Below, piece after piece: positions 57,431 to 64,000 of a stretch of 64,000 bases of DNA. This DNA comes from Echinometra lucunter. Lineage: Eukaryota; Echinodermata; Echinoidea; Camarodonta; Echinometridae. The stretch lies in the NCBI GenBank assembly GCA_029962745.1, contig CM057171.1, positions 714,014-778,013 of the forward strand, written 5' to 3'. Each line of letters opens with the position of its first letter. Position 1 is the stretch's first letter. The position numbers and the translations under genes were made by a program. The notes under the pieces were generated by a model, which did no database searches, was not told where the DNA came from, and saw only the letters and a list, made by a program, of their open reading frames with translations.

Positions 57431-57990
57431 ACTCAACCCCAAAAGTGGTAGGTATTTGCCACTGGCAAGACAAAAAAGAGGAGCTTCGGAACGGGCTTGT
57501 TATGGAAAGGAGTGTCTTTAGAACTACAAACTGTTTGTAAAAAAAAGGGGGGGGGGGGTCACTGGAATGGTTGGCCTACGTGTTAGTGCGCATGTAATTC
57601 TAAGGAGTGTGCAATGCATCTGGCGGCGCAGCTCGGGCTTGCCTTGGGTTTGTACATGCGAGCCACTTTTCACCAAAAATGATGCTCTTTGGAAAAGAGT
57701 GAAGCGGTCGGAATGGCAAAACAAAAAAATGTGGTGCTTGGGAATAGCGTTCTTTCTTCTTTTACTCAACAAGAAAAAAAAAATGCTATGCATTGGAATG
57801 GAAATATGAGTGCAGAAATGAGGTCTTTTCCGTGGGCACATCCCCACCACACATTATATACCAACGACCCTCCCAGGAATGCAACAACAGAGTCATCAAG
57901 CACTGGTGGCAATTAAAACAGGTTTGATTTATACCCCATGCCTACAATAAGCCTCTACTATCATAATGTTAATACCAACCTGCACGCACC
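57431..57990. other. Intronic, no gene recognised
   Basis: Unique-looking sequence with a poly-G run near 57548. Short frames on both strands have no recognisable domain. Confidence 0.45.
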
Positions 57991-58960
57991 CTACCATCCT
58001 CCCAATCTGGTCTGTTAAATATTCCCTTTTCTAAGAAATCCTTGGGAGATCAAGCTTTTGCTCACGCCACACTAGCCCTGTGGAATTCACTTTCATAGGA
58101 GCTAAAGAACTCAAACTCTTTGATGTCCTTTAACCCTAAAAAGACTGGGGGCCTAAGAGGCCCCCCTCAACATTTTTCCCGATAAATTTGTAACATGAAA
58201 AGTTTGCGCCGCAATGCTTCATAACTTTTTTCTTTCAAGTCTCTTGCAACTTTTAAGACCAAATTTGCAACGCCAGGGTACGTGGTTCCATAGTTATGCA
58301 ACATTTTATAAGTGCATGTCAGACCTAAAATTGCTCAAAAACATGATTTCAGGGACAAATCCAAGCAAATTCTGTTTCTAGCCAAAATTCATAAATGTAT
58401 CATCAATTTCACTTTTAATGATTAAACTCAATTAATTTCATGTTGTATATGAACAGACTAGTGTCGCCAACAATTTCCATTAAAAAAAATTTTTTTAAAA
58501 AGTTGAAAAACAATAAAAAAAGAAGTCGAAAAACAAAAAAATATGTAAGAAATTTTAAAAACAATGAAGTACATGAGAAAAAAATTTATACTGCCATTTT
58601 TGTATGTACATTCGATAAGAATCATAAAAAGAGTGTCTAGACCAAAAATTTGCGGTTTTTGAGCTTCATTTCAAGATTTACAGCCGAATATTTAATTTCA
58701 TGCAAAAATTAGCAAAATTAATTGATTAAAAATAAATTTGAATAATTTGGAAACATTTAACTGTTCAATTTTGTGAATTACGTTGTGAGTGATTTGCGTG
58801 CCGATTTTTGTCGCGATCGCTGGTCAACAGGTCGACCTTGGGGGGCCCTTTAGCCCCCCCCCCCCCTAGTTTTTCCAGTCTCAAAAATACCCCATTCTTT
58901 TTAGGGTTAAGGGTAAACTAAAATTACACTTCTTAAATTGGAGGTTCAGAAGTCGGGTTC
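57990..58960 (+). pseudogene. Non-LTR reverse transcriptase C-terminus, split by a transposon
   Basis: Plus-strand FSKKSLGDQAFAHATLALWN then SLMSF up to 58133; the frame resumes after the inserted element as KGKLKLHFL (from 58911). Removing the insertion and one TTAA gives the expected SF-K-x-K-L-K-x-H-F ending of LINE reverse transcriptases. It has a stop after NSLS. Confidence 0.75.
58134..58906. mobile_element. TTAA-flanked element, CCCTAAAAAGA family, nested in a LINE fragment
   Basis: 773 bp, TTAA at 58130-58133 and 58907-58910. Ends CCCTAAAAAGACTGGGG and CCCCATTCTTTTTAGGG are inverted repeats. Non-coding; relatives at 35704-36452 and 51477-52229. The open frame 58440-58640 is Lys/Asn-rich and spurious. 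Confidence 0.88.
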
Positions 58961-59056
58961 AGAAATGAAGTTCAAGAGTTAGTGCCAGCATTACAAGGGT
59001 GCAAATTTTCACCTTCGGAATGTCAGAAGTACTTTGATCCATGCCCCAGTGACATC

Positions 59057-59625
59057 TCGATTAGATTCCTACAACGCTCTTCTCATCGGCGTTTCCTCTT
59101 CAACCATTTCTCGCTTGCAGCAGGTGCATAACAATGCTGCACGTTGTGGTCACTAAGGCAAGGCAGTAACACGCGGACATTTACATTGGCTCCAGTTCAG
59201 AAGAGAATCATGTTCAAGATATGTCTGACTACCTTCAAGATTTGCATGGACAGGCCCCAGAGTACCTTTCTGAGATGGTGTCAGTAATGAGATTGGTGAG
59301 GTCACTGAGGTCCTCAGAGGCCATGAGACTGGTAGTACCAAGGACAAGAACAGTCACCTATGGGGACAGGTCCTTCGCTAAAGCTGCACCCGTTCTCTGG
59401 AACTCACTTCCCCCCTTATCTGAGACAATTGGACTCCACAGAACAGTTCAAAACACAACTAAAAACTTACCTGTTTATCCATATGAGATTGCCTGCTGAA
59501 CTATGAACTATTTTCATGTAACCTGCTTATCTATCTACTACTGTCGCGCCTTGAGTGAAAGGTTTTTGGATATGTGCGCGTTATAAGTTGATACTATTGT
59601 CATTATTATTATTATTATTACTATT
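59057..59625 (+). mobile_element. Degenerate non-LTR reverse transcriptase 3' end with TTA tail
   Basis: Reading across frameshifts: APVTSRLDSYNALLIGV, SRLQQVHNNAARC, HLHWLQFRR, FKICLTTFKICM, GQAPEYLSEMV, YGDRSFAKAAPVLWNSLP. It ends with a GCGCGTTATAAGTTGATAC-like 3' UTR and TTATTATTA repeats. 5'-truncated and dead. Confidence 0.85.
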
Positions 59626-59970
59626 ACTAAGGGCGTGTTCACAAAAGCTAACATTGTCAAGACATTGTGGCAGTTTTCTGCACACTAAATGAATGGCAAA
59701 TGGGAATGAGTGCAGAAAAAAGTGCATTCTCACTTTAACTCCCAGTGTGTTACACGACACAGAATTTGGACAGGCAGTACACTTAATCCCGCCCCCTTTC
59801 TTTTGAAGAGGTTTATCCCGCTGGATATGTGAAACAAGCCTTTAACAACCCGTTGACTACTGAGATCTCAAATTCCCATAGATCTAATACAGCGGGTCAC
59901 CCCAGCTCCAGTACGCAATGGGTCAATTGCTTTGTACCTGCTCTACATGTATGCTATAGGATTTACTTAC

Positions 59971-60252
59971 TGGAGGTGACTTGTGTAGTCTCTGGGTCAC
60001 TTTCTTCTTCTAATTCCCTAACTCTGGCTAAAGCATCACTGTCACATCATACTGCTTTGATGGCATAACATCTTCAAAGGTGTACTTGTCTCCAAGCCCG
60101 TCAATATCAGAATGGGGTTTCGTCGCCGCCTGCTGATGGTACCAGATGGACTCGGTAATAGGACACCTCCCCCAACAACTGGCTGCCAGGTAACAGTGAC
60201 AGGTTGTGATGTGTTGGAGGGAACAGCAGCTAGAGAAGTTGGCGTGTTGGTA
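59971..60252 (-). pseudogene. FN3 exon with several frameshifts (or sequence errors)
   Basis: FN3 sequence is clear but in three frames: TNTPTSLAAVPSNTSQPVTV-TWQPVV, then EVSYYRVHLVPSAGGDETPF, then DIDGLGDKYTFEDV and PSKQYDVTV, then LARVRELEEESDPETTQVTS before donor GTAAGTAA (phase 1). Frame changes are at the GGGGG near 60164-60170, near 60113, and near 60040. The acceptor CCTTTAG implies phase 2 for the first frame, unlike the neighbours. The total length of 282 is a multiple of 3. Confidence 0.75.
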
Positions 60253-60413
60253 CTAAAGGAAACATCAAAGATGAAACAACACCAATAGATGAAAGAAAAG
60301 ATAATCTGATCAGGAGCGTGAAGCATTTTTGAAAGGGGGAGGGGGCTGAGCATGCGAAACAAGCATAAATCATTGCCATGTTATTGTATAGAGGCCAATG
60401 TCCCACTCGAGAG

Positions 60414-60437
60414 CCCCCCCCCCCCCCCCCCCCCCCC
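60414..60437. repeat. Run of 24 C
   Basis: Uninterrupted poly-C on the plus strand, intronic. Confidence 0.95.
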
Positions 60438-62441
60438 TTGGTTCCATGATCCCTGTGATGATGAATGAATTCTCCCATTCCAGTAACAGGAGCAACCAGT
60501 TCCCCTTGGCAATGGGCCAAAGGAAAAAAAATACATCTACAGCTTTGCATTCACCTATGAAAAGAATCTGTAAAATCCATAGAGATTCTATATATTGACA
60601 TTAGAGCACTCACTACGCATTGGCACGCGTGCAATGCTGCTTCGCGCAATAGAACAGACAGGCTGCCATCTTAATCCGGGCGAAAATCTGATTCTGCCCG
60701 GTTCATAACATGTGAGCCTATATGGGAGTGAGTTGAGATATGTCAATATTCTTTCTCCGCAATTCCTGTACCATTTTCCTCTGTTTAACGTTGTATGTAA
60801 CTTAAAAGGTCATATGAACCAAATATGTTCAGTTTCATAAGCAATCTCCTTGTCATTTTATGGAAGGGGCGGGCATGGAGGGGATTGTCCCTTCCTAGGG
60901 TGCTGAATGTACTGCATGTATGTGAGTTTATGGAGTGGCAAAAATATTATTGATTTGATATTATTGGTTTTCTTTTTAAGGGAACGAGTGTATTTACAAG
61001 AGTTCCTCCCCCCCAAAAAAAGAAAGAAAATAAAATAAAAATAGATAGGGTGACACTGGCAACATCCTAAAGTGCCCCTTTGGTTAAAATACACACATAT
61101 TTGTAAGTCCCCTGAGTATGGAAACATTTCAACAGATATGGAATCATATTTAAGATGACTGCATGGAGGTTGTTCAGATGCATGCGATTTACTTCTTAGT
61201 GAAAGGGTAGGGGTAGCACCAAAAGTGCCCATGAGGGATTTAAAAACACATGCACATTTTTATGGCTTCTAAATATAATAATGCACAATTTCAATTTTCC
61301 TGAATTCTGTTTTATGAATGTATCCCTAAGCAGTGGAAATTTGAAGTTGTTCAAATTGGGTAGGCCTGCTTATACCTCGCTGAGGAGTAGGCGAAGGGCT
61401 ATGGACCAAATTTTTATATAAGTGCCCTATTGCTAAAAATGACACATTATATTTATCAGTAGGTTATGAAAGTAGACTCAGATTATAGAACAATTATACT
61501 TTCCGTTTGCAGAAGGATGATTCCTACCAAGTTTGGCCAAATCCAGCTGCTTCTCATATGAAAAAATTAACTACTATCTATTTCTGCCCCATGGGCACTT
61601 TGGGGTGGTGCTGCCCCAACAACACATTTCTCAGTATGCACTTACCCAATTTGATAATTCTTTCTGGTTAGGAATGATTCCAACCATGTTAGGTTAAAAT
61701 CAAACTATCATTACTCATATAGGCAGGCAATGTTCATATTTATCATCAAGGGGCACTTTGGTCTTTCACCCTAAGCCCCCCCCCTTCCTAAGGGAGGGAC
61801 ACATTTTATATTCTAGACCCTGTTTCAAAATTTCCCACTTCTCAACTTGTGCCTACTTTCCATCGTAAAGTTCACCCAATTGCATACAATGTACATTTAA
61901 GCATCTTAAGGGATCGCCCCCTCTGATCCCTGCCCCTGCCCCTGACTCCAACATCGGTTTGGGTGGCTACACTTCCAAAAATATGAAATTTAGTCCATAA
62001 GGAAGTTTTGTGCCAAAATGATGCCTTTATCCACCTTGCAATGATACGGTTGCTAAGCTAAGCCCCTATAGCCCGTACCTGGTTATGCTGATTTTTGCCT
62101 GGATTAAGATGGCGGACGGCTTGATCAATTCATCACAGCAATCTGGGGAGTATGCCCTCTAGTGTCAATATATAGGATCTCTATGGTAAAATCCCACTTT
62201 CCAGTCTGACAAAAGGTCACCAAAGGTCATATAGCTTCAAATACAGTAGTATGCCTAAGTTTTGTAACCATTTGAAAGGCTTGGCATAATAGTCCCTAAA
62301 TCATGTGGCAAATATGGAGATTGTTTCGACAAGCATGCCTAATTTCAAATCGTACCCTATATGACCCTGACGACATGAAAGCTTTATAAGAAACCACCAT
62401 CATTAGTTTCATTATCATTATGATAGAATTTCAAAGCTTAC
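60438..62441. other. Intron between FN3 exons
   Basis: No exon or complete transposon recognised. AGTGCCC(C)TTTGG-like phrases recur at about 61071, 61600 and 61750. Confidence 0.45.
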
Positions 62442-62693
62442 ATGTTAGGACCAACTGTGAGCTAGAGGCAGAGCTTTGACCAGCCCGTTGAATAGTAAGG
62501 CTTACAGAATAGACCCTTCCAGGTGTTAGTCCGCTGAAGGTGAACTGTCCGTTGCTTCTAACACCACTTGCTGATGTGGGTCCATTTTCCTCAGTGGCAG
62601 TTGCTAAATAGGTGGTCCCAATTTGAGCAAACTTGATGACGACAGAATCAGTGGTCTTTGAGAAGATGTAGAAACTGGCGTCAGCTCCACTTG
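62442..62693 (-). CDS. FN3 exon, most upstream in the window
   Basis: 252 bases, phase 1-1. Starts SGADASFYIFSKTTDSVVIK, contains FSGLTPGRVYSVSL, ends SSQLVLT. Acceptor TTTTGATAACAG, donor GTAAGCTT. An upstream exon must lie beyond the window because the acceptor is phase 1 and no start or signal peptide is present. Confidence 0.87.
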
Positions 62694-64000
62694 CTGTTAT
62701 CAAAACAAGACACATGGATGTAAACTTTTGTAAATTCTCTGAGACAAACCTTCACATATCAAAAAACTTTCAAAAAACTGAAAAATATCCTACAGTGTGC
62801 AAGTTAATTATTTTGAAGCATGAAACTTAAGTGAACCTCATTCTCATACAAAATTTTAAAACTAGAAATTTAAAGTGTTGTTTTCAGTAATATATAGTTC
62901 TATCTCCTTTCCTGTCTCTCTTTCTGATCCTGTTTTCAATGAAACATCTTATCTTCATTTCTGTATTATTGTTCACTGAGTGTTATCCTATTCCTGCTAT
63001 AATGTATTCTTAGGATTATTCTGTTAAATGTCCTTTCTCCATACAATATGATACATATCTATTATCACAAAGTAACACTGTGGCAATAGACAGAAGGGTA
63101 GGACTACTGAAGGAGTTCCAAACATCCACATGTTATTTTATTCCTACGTATATATTAAGTTTTTCTGTTAAGCTTTTTAGTTTAGTGTTGTAGTGCGTAC
63201 AAAAGCGTCTGGAGTGCAAAATATAGGAATGAAAAAATCAAAATATCTATTTTGATATGTTGGATTAAAATTTAGCAAAGATCATGACACAAGAAGAAAG
63301 TATATCAATTTACAAGGTTTACATGCTACCAGGGTTGACGGATTTAAATCACATTGATTTAAATCGGGATTCAAATCGGGATTTAAATCACCATGATTTT
63401 TTTGATGAAATCATTGATTAAAATCACTTCCATTGAAACATGTACAAATCATTTACAAATTGTTTGTTCAACGCAGTTTTAATTCTTCAAATCAACTGAA
63501 AAACTTTGAATTAACTTTATATCAACAAAAATCAACAAAATCTTCATACCTACTTAAAACAAATTAAAATCAAGTCAATAAAATCAGCTAATTCCTTAAA
63601 AACTAAAGATGTATGTCGTCAACAGTTACTCCATTTTTTTTGTAAATGTCAAGTTTTTCTTCTGAAATTTTACATTCTTCTTGTCCGCTATTAATAGTGA
63701 AACAAGTTTCTTATTTCTTTCTTAACATTTATCACATAATCCAAGACTTCTCAGAGAGCAGTTTGTAAAAAAAATATGTAAAAGTCAATGAGAAAAGGTT
63801 TGTTGGCAGTTTTCCAGTTTTGATTCTTCACATAATCTACTTCCGTCATGTAAAATTAGAAATAATCCTGTAATCAACAGATTCAACATGCTTCTTATTT
63901 CTTCTTGTTACATTTATCATACAATTGATGCTTTAAAGAACATGTAAAAATCACATTAACATAATGTAGTACAGTCACAATTTGACTGTTGAAAACGCTT
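62694..64000. other. Intron of the FN3 gene, no feature recognised
   Basis: AT-rich. A GATTTAAATC palindrome cluster (ATTGATTTAAATCGGGATT) lies at 63340-63430 and may be a repeat edge. I see no further exon. Confidence 0.45.

Larger units (their letters stand above)
24714..62693 (-). other. Multi-FN3-domain gene (partial; 17 exons, 16 domains)
   Basis: Seventeen minus-strand exons, each with GT-AG junctions, encode FN3 domains recognised by the strand-B W or hydrophobic position and the (L/F)-x-P-x-x-x-Y-x-(V/I) turn. Introns are phase 1 except the phase-2 intron splitting one domain and one doubtful acceptor. No signal peptide, membrane helix, phosphatase, EGF or fibrinogen domain is seen in the window, so tenascin-like, PTPRB/PTPRQ-like or another FN3 receptor are all possible. 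Exons at 24714-35460 may belong to the other haplotype of 48048-51234. Introns contain many transposons. Confidence 0.85.

Noticed and set aside
57524..57916. Overlapping frames on both strands as a host gene
   Set aside because: No domain, no splice logic and flanked by dead LINE fragments.

Overview
This window is animal (metazoan) nuclear DNA. It is AT-rich, with long introns, microsatellites, long poly-C/poly-G runs and very many short transposons. The repeat families (fold-back elements ending in GGGCCCCGTTTCATGAAA-like sequence, TTAA-flanked elements, and non-LTR reverse transcriptase tails ending in TTA repeats) and the gene content suggest a marine deuterostome, most likely an echinoderm such as a sea urchin. 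That assignment is an inference from texture; no species-diagnostic gene is present. All supportable host genes lie on the minus strand.

Two host genes are visible. (1) A complete five-exon TMEM9-family gene, 22307 down to 16838, encodes 174 residues: signal peptide, cysteine-rich lumenal domain, one membrane helix, and a cytosolic tail ending in a conserved block. (2) Upstream of it on the same strand, from 62693 to 24714, is part of a large gene made of fibronectin type III (FN3) domains. I place 17 exons encoding 16 FN3 domains. Nearly every domain is one exon with phase-1 introns on both sides; one domain is split over two exons by a phase-2 intron. Neither end of this gene is in the window, so its family cannot be fixed.

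Layout: 1-2340, a non-LTR retrotransposon on the minus strand with a 600-codon endonuclease/reverse transcriptase frame open to the window edge and a broken ORF1 remnant. 2400-16800, no host gene: MITEs, tandem repeats, a long CAT/CAC microsatellite and tRNA-like SINE pieces. 16838-22307, TMEM9, its introns full of small transposons and its ATG directly abutted by three 164-bp tandem repeats. 23373-24030, a TTAA-flanked palindromic element. 24531-36527, a contig bounded by two 500-N gaps and carrying three FN3 exons. 37028-62693, the remaining FN3 exons. 56500-59630, non-LTR fragments, one of them interrupted by a 773-bp transposon. 62700-64000, no gene seen.

The most informative point is that the 24531-36527 contig is homologous from one gap to the other to 47890-52325, with about 4% exon differences at the left and about 1% at the right. 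It differs by two large insertions (6.43 kb and about 1.4 kb) whose empty sites are preserved in the other copy. This is either a recent tandem duplication of a three-FN3 cassette or, as I think more likely, the second haplotype of a highly heterozygous genome scaffolded in as a false duplication.
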